A stretch of DNA of 12,500 bases. It comes from Pigoraptor vietnamica (Eukaryota; Opisthokonta; Filasterea). The notes beneath the pieces were generated by a model that saw nothing but the letters and a program-made list of their open reading frames with translations, ran no database searches and was not told where the DNA came from. This document shows positions 1-8,167 of this stretch, piece by piece. Each line of letters opens with the position of its first letter. Position 1 is the stretch's first letter. Made by a program: the position numbers and the translations under genes. The stretch is from the NCBI GenBank assembly GCA_943704525.1, contig CALSCQ010001017.1, forward strand, positions 1 through 12,500. Reading direction: 5' to 3'.

Positions 1-162
1 GGGGGGGGGGGAAAGGGGGAGGGATGTGAGTTTATATGGCGTGTTGTGTGTTCGAGTGTGCGTGTATGCGTGCAGGTGAGACATTCCGCACAATAACCGA
101 AAACTCCAAAAGAGAAATGTGCCACGCAACGCGGCACAGCAGCCGCGCGCACAGGCACCCAC

Positions 163-679
163 TGCGGGTTGTAGTTTGGCGCCTCGTTCTCGATGCAGTG
201 GTAGAGGTCGATGAAGCAGCCGTCGATTAGCCCCGTCCCGTTGACACCCGTGGAGACGACCTCGTACTCGAACGAGTGCCCGCTCTCCACGCCATTCACG
301 GCCAGCGAGAGGGTGTAGCGGCCGAGCAGTTGCGAGACATCGACGCCGAATGCCTGCCGCGCGTTGAGCGTGATGGTCTCATTGAGCAGTGGGAGTGTGT
401 GTGTTGCGTTTGCTGGGGGAACAGAGGGGATTTAGCGGAAAGACACACACACAACGCACATGTTAGGTACCCACATGGGATTGCGACAAGACTAAGCTGC
501 GCTGTTGCGCCGGGTGCACTTTCGGGCGACGTCACGTAGACGACGAGCGAAGGTCGCACGTTCGTCGACGCGCGCAGCGGCGGTACTATGTGCGCCCTTA
601 GCGACGCACTTGCTGTCGAACCGGCGGATGCGCACGCCGCGAGGGCAAGCGCGGCCACGACGAGCGCCAACCGAGTCAT
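163..679 (-). CDS. Secreted or membrane protein, 5' part (partial gene)
   Basis: The start ATG at 679-677 is followed by a clear signal peptide (MTRLALVVAALALAACASAG), so the product should enter the secretory pathway. Exon 1 is 475-679. A 62-bp intron (413-474) has donor GTGGGT and a pyrimidine-rich acceptor ending CCCAG. Joining the exons keeps the frame and gives a segment with NxS/T glycosylation sequons (NAT, NET). Exon 2 runs from 412 to about 163, where a second GTGGGT donor lies; the last residues include IDGCFIDLYHCIENEAPNYN. The next intron appears to run off the window, since the minus strand ends in a C-rich pyrimidine tract at 1-30. Residues 20-120 look like a beta-rich extracellular module. 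The IDG...DLYH segment might be the start of a catalytic barrel, but I do not recognise the family. The signal peptide and intron 1 are well supported; the function is unknown. Confidence 0.65.
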
Positions 680-761
680 TGCTGGCGACCGTGGACGTGT
701 GTGTGTCTACAACAGATCGTATGAAGAGCGCTTGCGTTGTGAAGTGTCTGTGTGTGGGTGT

Positions 762-793
<32 letters not shown>

Positions 794-935
794 TCTTGCT
801 CGACGTCATCAATACAGACTCGTGTGATACGATTGGCTGGAATTTTCCATAGTGACGGACTGGGACAAGGCGGGTACACAACTGCGGCAGCAGAGAGAAA
901 CGGCTCCCTTCTTCAATACCCAAACAGCGGCGGTG
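680..935. promoter_or_regulatory. Intergenic: promoter side of the secreted-protein gene, 3' side of the methyltransferase gene
   Basis: This 256-bp gap lies upstream of the minus-strand gene starting at 679 and downstream of the methyltransferase stop codon at 936-938. It must hold the promoter of the first and the 3' UTR of the second. The only visible structure is a GT microsatellite (744-794). I see no TATA box or polyadenylation signal I would defend. Confidence 0.4.
744..794. repeat. GT/CA microsatellite
   Basis: The tract is about 50 bp of alternating GT with two CT interruptions and one GG. It contains an uninterrupted TG run of about 13 units at 767-793. It lies about 65-115 bp upstream of the secreted-protein start codon. 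Such tracts are length-polymorphic and can adopt Z-DNA; any regulatory effect is speculation. Confidence 0.9.
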
Positions 936-2785
936 CTACAGCGCAAGCCACGGGTGCGTCGCAAGAGACGCCTTGCTGCGGTCGCCGTAGTCGTACGCAA
1001 GCTCTTCGCCCGCTCGGATGTCGCGACTCGCCATCAGCGCAATGTGCGGTCGGCCGCCAGTCACATCCACCGCCGCGCTCACAAGCGGCGTCGTCTTGCC
1101 TTCCTCTGCCTTCTTGCGGCCACTAGCGGGCGAAGAAGAAGACGCACTGCTCTCGGATGGACGGGACGCTGTGACGACGACTCGCGGCACGAGGTTCGCG
1201 GCTGTCTTGCTGTGGTTGATGAGGCGCCCGCACTCACGCCCGGCAAACGTCGCATCCACACTGCGATTTGTGCGACGGGCAGTAAGCGATGGTATCACAC
1301 ACGCATTGCACGCACATACACGCACATGCACACAGACATACACACGCACGCATGCATAAACCTGCACATGCACACACACGCACGCATGCACACCACGCAC
1401 ATGCACACAGACATACACACGCCCACATGCACATCACGCACATGTAACAGACATACACACACACATATGTACATCACGCACATGCACATAGACATACACA
1501 CGCACACATGTACATCACGCACATGCACACAGACATACACACGCACACATGTACATCACGCATATGCACACAGACATACACGCGCACAAATGCATATGCC
1601 TGCACACACGCACACACGCACAAGCACACAGACATACACACGCACACATGCACAGCACACCAACACAAAAACGCATGCGTTTTCGGCACGCGTTGCCCAA
1701 GATACGCGATGGAACGCACCATAGTGTTGTGCCCTTGTGGGAAAAGTAAAACATGTAACAGCCGACACTTGAGTCGCGTGCGTACTCGATTTCCCTCGCC
1801 TCCGCCTCCGCTTTGCTGACGAGATCACCAGAGTACTCGCAGACATAGTCGCCGCGGAGAAACGGGCGCGTCGTGCGCACGCCCTTTCCCTTCCCGCCCG
1901 CATCGAACACCTTGCAGCGAGCGAGGGGTGTCAATGGGGAACAACGGCACATGGGATAACAGAGAACTGATGTGCCAGACGCGACAAGGGCACTCTATAG
2001 CCCCATGGAAGCAGGAAAATGCAAGCGCAGACTTGCCCATAATGAAGGCGCTCCCACCAATGCAGCCACCAAGCTCACCTCCAGTCCAGCCGAGTCCTTG
2101 CCGTCCGCCAGACAAGCACGCACGCGATCGCTTCTCTCCTTCTGCGCCAGCAATCGCCGTCAGATGCCACCAAAACACACGAGATCTTACAGCCTATTTA
2201 GGCCCCCTCGACCCTACTGCAGCGTTAACAGCCACCATCCACTATTTGAACTCGTGCACACACACGCACACAGAGGCAGACTCGCAGACACACCACGCAC
2301 GCACACACTGGCATTCGCACACGCACCTCGAGCGCACTCTGGCTCTGCCTCCCGCTTTTCCGTGTCGGAAAGTGCTGCGTAATGGTCGTCTGTCGCGCTG
2401 TTGCACCCCCTTCACCACTCGCATTCCCCTCCACAGTGCGTGTCCGGGACGCCGGTTGACGCCTTCGCGCGTGCGATGCCGGGGCCACCTTTTGCCTCAT
2501 CGACTGCTTCTCCGCATGGACAGGGGGCTCTGCTTTGGGCGTCGCCGTCGCGCGTCCAGACCGCTCTGATCGGCGCGGCGTCGGAGGGGCCATGCTGGAG
2601 GGATCGCCGGCTGCCGTCGTCGTCGCATCGTCGCCGACGCGTTCTGTTTTGATCAGCCGTGCGGGCGACTGCGAGGCTGCGCGCGTGGTGCGCGGCGGCG
2701 ATTGCGCCTGCGGTGTCATGTCCCGCTTCCCTCTGCGCGGCAAGGGCGCGCCTTTGCCTTCCGCGGCTGCCTTCGAGTCTGGCAT
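936..2785 (-). CDS. KMT5A: SET8/PR-Set7-type histone H4-K20 methyltransferase
   Basis: Four exons: 2327-2785, 2079-2141, 1720-1910 and 936-1260. Splicing gives exactly 346 codons (345 aa plus stop). Donors are GTGCGT, GTGAGC and GTGCGT; all acceptors end in AG. The N-terminal ~150 residues are basic, Ser/Pro-rich and probably disordered. They end in a PIP-box-like motif (QTTITQHF, residues 132-139) followed by basic residues. A short helix-linker exon leads into the SET domain: GKGKGV (about 180-185, SAM binding), EYSGDLV, GCYMFYF, CVDAT, GRLINHS (249-255) and ELAYDYGDRSK, ending HPWLAL. The DYGDRSK...HPWL ending is the hallmark of the SET8 family, whose members mono-methylate histone H4 lysine 20 in the nucleus. 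A Ser-rich insert of about 30 residues (about 268-300) separates NHS from the last SET strands. The family is very secure; exon 1 rests on frame and motif continuity. A divergent gene starts at 3065. Confidence 0.9.
1314..1660. repeat. 41-bp CA-rich minisatellite inside intron 3 of the methyltransferase gene
   Basis: Five good tandem units of 40-41 bp lie at 1390-1430, 1431-1470, 1471-1511, 1512-1552 and 1553-1593. Each is built on ACATCACGCACATGCACA followed by CAGACATACACACGC. Degenerate copies flank them on both sides. The whole array lies in the 459-bp intron (1261-1719) and accounts for its unusual length. Reading frames through it give only His/Thr or Cys/Val repeats and are not coding. 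Confidence 0.9.
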
Positions 2786-3064
2786 TTCTGCGACAACATA
2801 AGATGTGACACTCAGTTTTTCAATTTCAAAAATTCAAAAAAAAAAAACGCAGCCCATCACGGCTTTTGGCGCCACTCACACATCGATTGCCCAGCCCACA
2901 GTTCAAATTTTTTTTTCGAAAATTCAAAAAAAAAAAGGAAGAAAAAAAAACGCGATCACTTCTGGCATATTGCGTTGGGGCTCCAATGTCGTTGAATTGA
3001 GCCCTTTTCTCCTTCCCAGCTGGTGCGAGTAACAGTCCCATCTTGCGATCAAACGCGGCCAACA
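2786..3064. promoter_or_regulatory. Divergent intergenic promoter region with a duplicated A-tract block
   Basis: This region separates the methyltransferase start (2785, minus) from the start of the plus-strand pseudogene (3065), so it should hold both promoters. It contains two related A-rich blocks, about 2815-2872 and 2902-2970. Each has AATTCAAAAAAAAAA preceded by T-runs and followed by an ACGC...ATCAC...TGGC stretch; the AATTC cores are 90 bp apart. Long poly(dA:dT) tracts generally exclude nucleosomes. Base composition differs sharply from the GC-rich genes on either side. Confidence 0.6.
2864..2874. promoter_or_regulatory. E2F-like site
   Basis: TTTTGGCGCCA matches the E2F/DP consensus TTTSGCGC and is centred on a GGCGCC palindrome. 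It lies about 80 bp upstream of the methyltransferase start codon, between the two A-tract blocks. Cell-cycle control of this enzyme makes the site plausible, but the motif is short and could occur by chance in GC-rich DNA. Confidence 0.35.
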
Positions 3065-4411
3065 ATGGAAGCGCAGGCCGTTCGCGTGCATTTTTGGCCT
3101 TTCCTCGATGAGGCGGCGTCGGATTCGACAGAGTTGTCTTTGGAACGGTTTCGCGCACAGGTGAAGAGGGCGCTGGAAAGGGCTGCGGCGGCCAACGCGG
3201 ATAAGGCGAGGGCGGTCTCAGGGCCGAGAGGGAGCTCAAATCACGCGAAGTGACGCCAGGGCTGGCCAAAGAGAAGGAGCCAGACTGCCCATCGGCGCGA
3301 GTTTGGCGTTCTGGACGTCGATCTCGCGCACGTCTATTAGAACACGTGGCAGAGGGCCGGTCCTCGCAATGTGCTGGCCTGGGATGGTAGCGAGCACTCG
3401 CTGCAGAGCATAGTCGTCGAATTGCTTCGTGACGTGGTCTTCGCTCTCAGCGGCCGCCTGGACGTTAACTTTAGGCAGGAGCGTCCCCTGCTGCCGGGCG
3501 GTGACAACATGTGGGTCGTTGAGGCGAACTCTACCCCGGTCGGCGTCATCACGGTGGCGCTCCCGCACAGCAAGCGCGATGCGACCAAGCAGTCGGTCCT
3601 CGAGGATCCGAGGGTGCTCGGGCGAGTGTACGACCACATGCACTACATACGCTCTCGCTTCGACCTCACGCACGTCTTCGGCATTGCCACGACGTACGAA
3701 GAGTGGCGCTTCTGCTGGCTCAACGAGCAAGACGACGCGCGCTCGCCGCGAGCACCGCGACCCCGCCACTCACGACCGTCGGTGCCGCCGCAGAACCTCC
3801 TGCGCATTCCGCGGGCAGCGTGTGGGAGGAGCTTGACGCAACGCCGGCGACTGCGTCGTCCGACGACTTTAGCCTTCGCGGCACCCTGGCGACAACTGCC
3901 GAGAAGCACGAAATCCGCGTCAGTCCCATCTATGAGTGCACGTCGGGTGTGACCTTGGTGCGGGCGATCGCTTCGGCGCTGTGGAAGATGGCGTCGCTTT
4001 CGCAGCCGCCAGCGCAGCCGCTCGTGTTCCCCGGCAAGACGTACATTCAGGTGGGTATGGATGCGTCGTCGCCGAGCTTCGTTCGTTCCGCTGGCCTCCA
4101 GTCCGTCGGGGACCCCAAGCTGACGCGTCTGCCGGGCCCGCACTGCGCGAATTTTCTTCTGCTGCGGGGGCGACCACTCACGCGAGTGGCTGGCGTGCTC
4201 TTACGATGGGGCGCTGTGCGTGCTCAAGTTCTTCGCCGCCGCCAAGATGGCGCGCAAGGAGTTTGGCATGTGGAATGCCGTGTATCCGCACAGCTGCACG
4301 CGACTGCTGACACTGGTCGGTCGCCCCGTGCTGCTGATGCCGTGTCTTCGCCCTTGCCCTCGCGACGGTGATGCCGCTACGGTCGCGGCGGTCAAGGACG
4401 CCCTTAGGTGA
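3065..4411 (+). pseudogene. Crinkler-type endonuclease-like/protein-kinase-like gene, frameshifted
   Basis: Similarity to one protein continues across several frames. The part from MEAQAVRVHFWPFLDE (3065) leads into a coiled-coil-like segment, which changes frame near 3205-3225. There are in-frame stops at 3251-3253 and 3338-3340. From about 3341 to 3735 one frame carries the endonuclease-like module: WVVEANSTPVGVITVALP, then VFGIATTYEEWRFCWL, a phrase I associate with Crinkler/RHS-type eukaryotic effector proteins. After a shift near 3735 comes a kinase N-lobe-like region (TLVRAIASALWKM). After a shift at a G-run near 4168 comes REWLACSYDGALCVLKFF, then GRPVLLMP resembling a kinase hinge, ending at TGA 4409-4411. 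No catalytic loop or DFG motif follows. The usual E-x-K of the nuclease is replaced by T-V-A. Some breaks could be unrecognised introns or homopolymer errors, but the loss of the kinase C-lobe favours a dead gene. Confidence 0.6.
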
Positions 4412-4886
4412 AGGCTCGTCGTCGAATCGGTGGTGGCGCTTGGGGAGCGCGGCGGGCGAGGCGGAGGACCACGCAGGCCTCTTCCTCTTCCCGTGCTTCC
4501 GTTCGTGCGGCATGGCGCAGCGGCTTGCAGCAAGCGTGTGTGAATCTCGATTGCTCTGTGACTGCGTGGCCGGAGCTGGCCTGTAGTCAAAGGTTACCTC
4601 TGGCCCGGACTGAATGTCCGGACTGATGGTCAAATCTGAAAGAAAAACACGTTGAATTGAGCTCGAGTCACCACCATCGACTCACCGCTTTTGCAAAACA
4701 ACGGCGGCAACGCTTGAGTGTGCGCCAAAGGCTGAGTGCAGTGTTGCGGCGTTGGGGCCTGGCCCACTGCGACTTGACGGAGTGATGGTTCTACGTTTGC
4801 ATGGAAACTGAAGGCGGTTGCCAGTGGCGAGTACGGAACGTGAGCACCCCTGGCTGCTCCGGCCTCCTCTGTACCGTAATGGCACG
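4412..4886. other. Gene-poor stretch after the kinase pseudogene
   Basis: I find no supportable gene here. The first ~170 bp may be decayed kinase C-lobe, but no catalytic loop can be read. On the minus strand an intron-like pair (a GTGAGT donor near 4685 and a TTTTTCTTTCAG acceptor near 4638) precedes a short GPEVTFDY reading. No supporting domain accompanies it. Confidence 0.4.
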
Positions 4887-5009
4887 CACAAGACGGTGAA
4901 CTGTGGACATTTGCCGGTTCAGTTGCGACAATGCATTGATACGCGAGCACTTTGGGGCACCGTCAGCTGCTCAGTGAATGACGCGACCGACTTCCTCAGC
5001 TCGAGGGTG
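4887..5009. repeat. Displaced copy of the 3' end of the ADP-ribosyltransferase gene
   Basis: This block is a direct-orientation near-copy of 9859-9984. Shared stretches include CACAAGACGGTGAACTGTGG, ATTTGCCGGTTCAGTTGC, GCACTTTGGGGCACCG and CTCAGTGAATGACGCGACC. In the source these are the 3' UTR, the stop codon and the last codons of the transferase. The copy lacks about 10 bp near 4927, has a 4-bp insertion (AGCT) in the former last codons, and loses similarity after 5009. No transferase coding sequence continues from it, so it is a fragment and not a second gene. Confidence 0.85.
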
Positions 5010-5142
5010 TTGGCGGGGCACAACACCACTGACTCGGCACGCAAAACCGTATTAATACAGCCACGTCGCAGTCGCTTGTGTTGGACGATGTACATGCTCC
5101 CAAAGCACGCGAGAAGGTACGTCGCATCAGAAAAGTCATTTG

Positions 5143-5716
5143 ACGGCGCGCACGTCGCGGGAAGGTGCGCACGTCGAGGGAAGGTGCGCACGTCGCGGGC
5201 AGGCGCCCACGACGCGCACGTCGCAAGAAGGCGCGCACGACGCGGGCAGGCGCGCACGACGCGCACGTCGCGGGAAGGCGCGCACGACGCGCACGTCGTG
5301 GGAAGGCGCGCATGACGCGCACGTCATGGGAAGGCACGCACGTCGCGGGAAGGCACGCACGTCGCGGGAAGGCGCGCACGTCGCGGGAAGGCGCGCATGA
5401 CGCACACATCGTGGGAAGGCACGCACGCACGTCGCGGAAAGGCACACACGTCGTGGGAAGGCGCGTACGTCGCGGGAACGTCGCAGGAAGGCGCGCATGA
5501 TGCGCACATCGCGGGAAGGCGCGCACGCACGTCGCGGGAAGGCACACACGTCGCGGGAAGGCGCGCACGTCGCGGGAAGGCGCGCACGTTGCGGGAAGGC
5601 GCGCACGTCGCAGGAAGGCGCGCATGATGCGCACACCGCGGGAAGGCGCGCACGCACGTCGCGGGAAGGCACACACGTCGCGGGAAGGCGCGCACGTTGC
5701 GGGAAGGCGCGCACGG
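5143..5716. repeat. 19-bp minisatellite with 28- and 23-bp variant units
   Basis: There are about 26 tandem units of consensus GAAGGCGCGCACGTCGCGG (19 bp). They are mixed with 28-bp units carrying an extra CATGA/ACGACGC-type 9-mer, 23-bp units with an extra GCAC, and one 11-bp partial. Units start at 5161, 5180, 5199 and so on to 5703. From 5387 a higher-order pattern appears: a 28-mer, then a 23-mer, then several 19-mers, restarting at 5387, 5487 and 5614. Almost no stop codons occur in several frames, so long Arg/Ala/Pro-rich reading frames arise. Because 19 is not a multiple of 3 and unit length varies, these are not credible proteins. Confidence 0.95.
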
Positions 5717-5897
5717 TGTGTGTGTCGCGTACGCATTGCATTGCGCACGTGTGTTGCATACGATTCGTCCTCTCCGGCCGCGACAGAGAGTGCTTCGGCA
5801 ACCGCATCCCCGACGTGTGGCAGGCCGCTCGCGGGTGTACCCGAGCGCTGATCAGTCGCCGACGGCGAGAAGCCTTGGATGGACGAGACGCCGCGCA
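5717..5897. other. 3' flank of the F-box/ankyrin gene
   Basis: This is 181 bp between the minisatellite and the stop codon of the minus-strand F-box/ankyrin gene, presumably its 3' UTR and terminator region. It starts with a short GT run. I see no gene or clear processing signal. Confidence 0.4.
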
Positions 5898-8141
5898 TCA
5901 GTCGCGATCGCTCTCGTCGTCCTGCTCTTCTCTTTCGAGGTCGCGCTCCGTCTCCTTCTCCTCCGCTTCCACCAGCTTGAACTTGCCCGCCGCATGACAT
6001 TCCTTGATCCACCGGTAGAGCGACGGGTTCATTGGCTCGCCAAGAGGTCGCCGACCCGTGTCCTCGAACAGCGCCGACGGCCCCCGTGGCCGCCGAAGGG
6101 GAAGACCAAAGTCAATGGCAGCCTGCAGGATGTCCCGCCGATTTCTCGAAGCCAATTCGCGGCACGACAGAGGCGACGCGAGCGTCCACCCAACCGAGCG
6201 CTCAACGAGAAATGTCTCGTACGACAGATTCTTGACGCACGCGAGCCGACGACTATGCGCAGGTACGGTCGTGTACATGCTCAGGAAGGCGCGCACGAAC
6301 TGCATGTCGCGCACTTTCTCCAATGCGATTGCAACGTCCGCGCCCCACGCGACGACCCATGACTGATCCAGCGCCGCGAACCAACGGACAAAGTCCATGC
6401 GCGCATGCTTCACCGCAGCGACAAACGCGCTACGGAGATCTTGCGGCGCACTGGCATGGCTGCGCTGCAAAACCCAGCGCCACAGCCGCCACCGCCGCGA
6501 TATGATTGCCGCACGCAGCGACGCGCGCAACCCCGGAAGACGCCGATCGATCATGCGGGCCAAGCGGAGGTGGCCGCCTTTTACAGCATAGTCCAACGCG
6601 TTCGTGAGATTGAACGGGTACGACACTGGGTGAAGCAAGGACGTCGTTTCCTCCACATCCTGCAGCGGGACAAGGCCGCAGTTCACGTCTATCATGTACG
6701 CCACAATTTCGTAGTGCCCGTCCCGCGCCACACGGCCTTCATCCCGGCCGCCAAACCCGAAGTACTCGCGGCGAATAAACGCGCGCTGGCACAGGAAGCG
6801 CAACAGCTCCGTGTTCCCGTGCCTTATCGCATTCCGATACAGGTCGACGGGCGTCTCGCAATAGCTTCCCGCGTCGTACAGAGAAAGGATGAACTTCCCC
6901 ATCTCAAGCGACACCGGCTCGTCGCTTGACCGCGACAGCAGGTCCGCACGCACTCGGCGATCGATAAAGTCCATTCGATAATCGCTTTCGCTCACCTGCG
7001 GGGTGGAATTGGACAGAAGCTGCAACCACAGGTCGGGGGACAACAGCCGCTCGGCCCTCATCCACTGCAGGACGTCCAACGCACCCGCACGTCTAAACAG
7101 CTTCACGCACAAGGTGACGAGCTCTTCGCGTCGTTGCATTGCGCGGCGCACATACGCGGCCGTGCCAAAGTCACGCCTAAAGAGACATGCCATAAGCTCC
7201 CACGGCAACACGTCAGCGCCCTCCGCAACGCACCGCTCAATTTCCTCCACGCATGTGCCAAACGCGACTGGGCACTTCCCTCCCACTGACCGCAGCCGTT
7301 CGAGTGCCACTGTCGAGCCGCGCGTGCACGCAATCTGCATCAGCGCCTTCATGGTGGACGCCTCGATTTGGGCGGGGCGCAGAGGAATCAACGCAAATGC
7401 GCGCTCAACAGCCGCAGGCTTCCCACTGAAAATCGCGCCGTACAAGAGCGCACGGGTCACGCAGTCATCCTCACTGGTGTTTGAGTGACGACCCCACTCG
7501 CTCATGAGGAGGCGGATGGTGTGGTCGCCATCGCAGTCCAGGGCGCAAGCGACCACCTCGGCAGCCTGGAGGAGACGAGGGTCGTCAAAGTTGGCAAGAA
7601 CACGGCCAAACAGCGCCTCATCCCCGGCGCGAAGAGCGATATCGGCCGCGTGTACGGACACTACTCCTCTCAGGAACGAGGGCGCGCTGCCCATGATGGC
7701 CTCCACATGCGCGTCCGACAGGTCGGCAAAACGGTCCTCCAGCTCCCACCCGTATCGAAGCGCGTCCTCGCAAAACACCTCGCCACGATTGCACACAAGA
7801 AACACAAACGTATCGTAATCGCGGCGTCGAAGCGCATACTTGATCGACTCGTTCGAGCAGTGCGTCACGCGACCGCGCTTGGCCTCGTCCTCGTGCAGCA
7901 GCTGAATCACCTCGAGGTGCCCGTTCTTCGCCGCGAGGTCAATGTCCCAGTAGCCGTACGGGTGGTACCGCGACAAGTCGCCGACGACGCTGTCGTTGAC
8001 GACATTGCTACGAATGCGGTCGAAGAAGTTGCAGAGGCGCTTGCACGTCGCGCGGAGGTGCCCAACGTCAGTGAGCGTGAAGCGCGCGAGCTTGACGAGG
8101 TAAACGAGCACCTCCTCAGACAGGCCGAGAAGCAGCGACAT
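5898..8141 (-). CDS. F-box and ankyrin-like repeat protein, 747 aa, intronless
   Basis: This is a single uninterrupted frame from ATG 8141-8139 to the stop at 5898-5900. Residues about 6-40 (LSEEVLVYLVKLARFTLTD, then HLRATCKRLCNFF) read as an F-box, the module that links substrates to SCF ubiquitin ligases through Skp1. The rest is helical with scattered ankyrin-like units: DIDLAAKNGHLEVIQLLHE (about 67-85), AIRHGNTELLRFL, and NALDYAVKGGHLRLARMI. The C terminus is acidic and charged (about 720-747, rich in E and D, ending DDESDRD). This layout, an N-terminal F-box followed by degenerate ankyrin repeats in one exon, is typical of the large families in amoeba-infecting giant viruses such as pandoraviruses and of their hosts. 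A substrate-adaptor role is inferred from the family; the target is unknown. The frame is intact between two broken genes, so it is probably functional or recently acquired. Confidence 0.9.
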   Translation of the reverse strand: MSLLLGLSEEVLVYLVKLARFTLTDVGHLRATCKRLCNFFDRIRSNVVNDSVVGDLSRYHPYGYWDIDLAAKNGHLEVIQLLHEDEAKRGRVTHCSNESIKYALRRRDYDTFVFLVCNRGEVFCEDALRYGWELEDRFADLSDAHVEAIMGSAPSFLRGVVSVHAADIALRAGDEALFGRVLANFDDPRLLQAAEVVACALDCDGDHTIRLLMSEWGRHSNTSEDDCVTRALLYGAIFSGKPAAVERAFALIPLRPAQIEASTMKALMQIACTRGSTVALERLRSVGGKCPVAFGTCVEEIERCVAEGADVLPWELMACLFRRDFGTAAYVRRAMQRREELVTLCVKLFRRAGALDVLQWMRAERLLSPDLWLQLLSNSTPQVSESDYRMDFIDRRVRADLLSRSSDEPVSLEMGKFILSLYDAGSYCETPVDLYRNAIRHGNTELLRFLCQRAFIRREYFGFGGRDEGRVARDGHYEIVAYMIDVNCGLVPLQDVEETTSLLHPVSYPFNLTNALDYAVKGGHLRLARMIDRRLPGLRASLRAAIISRRWRLWRWVLQRSHASAPQDLRSAFVAAVKHARMDFVRWFAALDQSWVVAWGADVAIALEKVRDMQFVRAFLSMYTTVPAHSRRLACVKNLSYETFLVERSVGWTLASPLSCRELASRNRRDILQAAIDFGLPLRRPRGPSALFEDTGRRPLGEPMNPSLYRWIKECHAAGKFKLVEAEEKETERDLEREEQDDESDRD

Positions 8142-8167
8142 TTCGCTTCAGCGGCGATGGCCCCTCA

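Noticed and set aside
1-30. G-run at the left edge as a telomere or regulatory G-quadruplex
   Set aside because: It lacks a telomeric hexamer pattern. On the minus strand it reads as a pyrimidine tract that may precede a splice acceptor beyond the edge.
1314-1660. Possible proteins made of His/Thr or Cys/Val repeats on either strand
   Set aside because: They follow the CA/GT-rich minisatellite, which lies inside a well-supported intron.
4178-4690. Minus-strand intron-like signals followed by a GPEVTFDY reading that resembles the end of a SET domain, with a KRKRP basic patch
   Set aside because: No NHS motif, post-SET cysteines or upstream SET sequence can be found, and the region overlaps kinase-like similarity on the plus strand that reads better.
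5143-5716. CRISPR-like array
   Set aside because: Units are contiguous with no unique spacers, and the surroundings are eukaryotic.
4996-6012. Long minus-strand reading frame (338 codons), rich in Arg, Pro, Ala and Cys, across the minisatellite
   Set aside because: It is produced by stop-free 19-bp repeat units, changes character whenever unit length varies, and has no domain. Several other frames on both strands are equally open.
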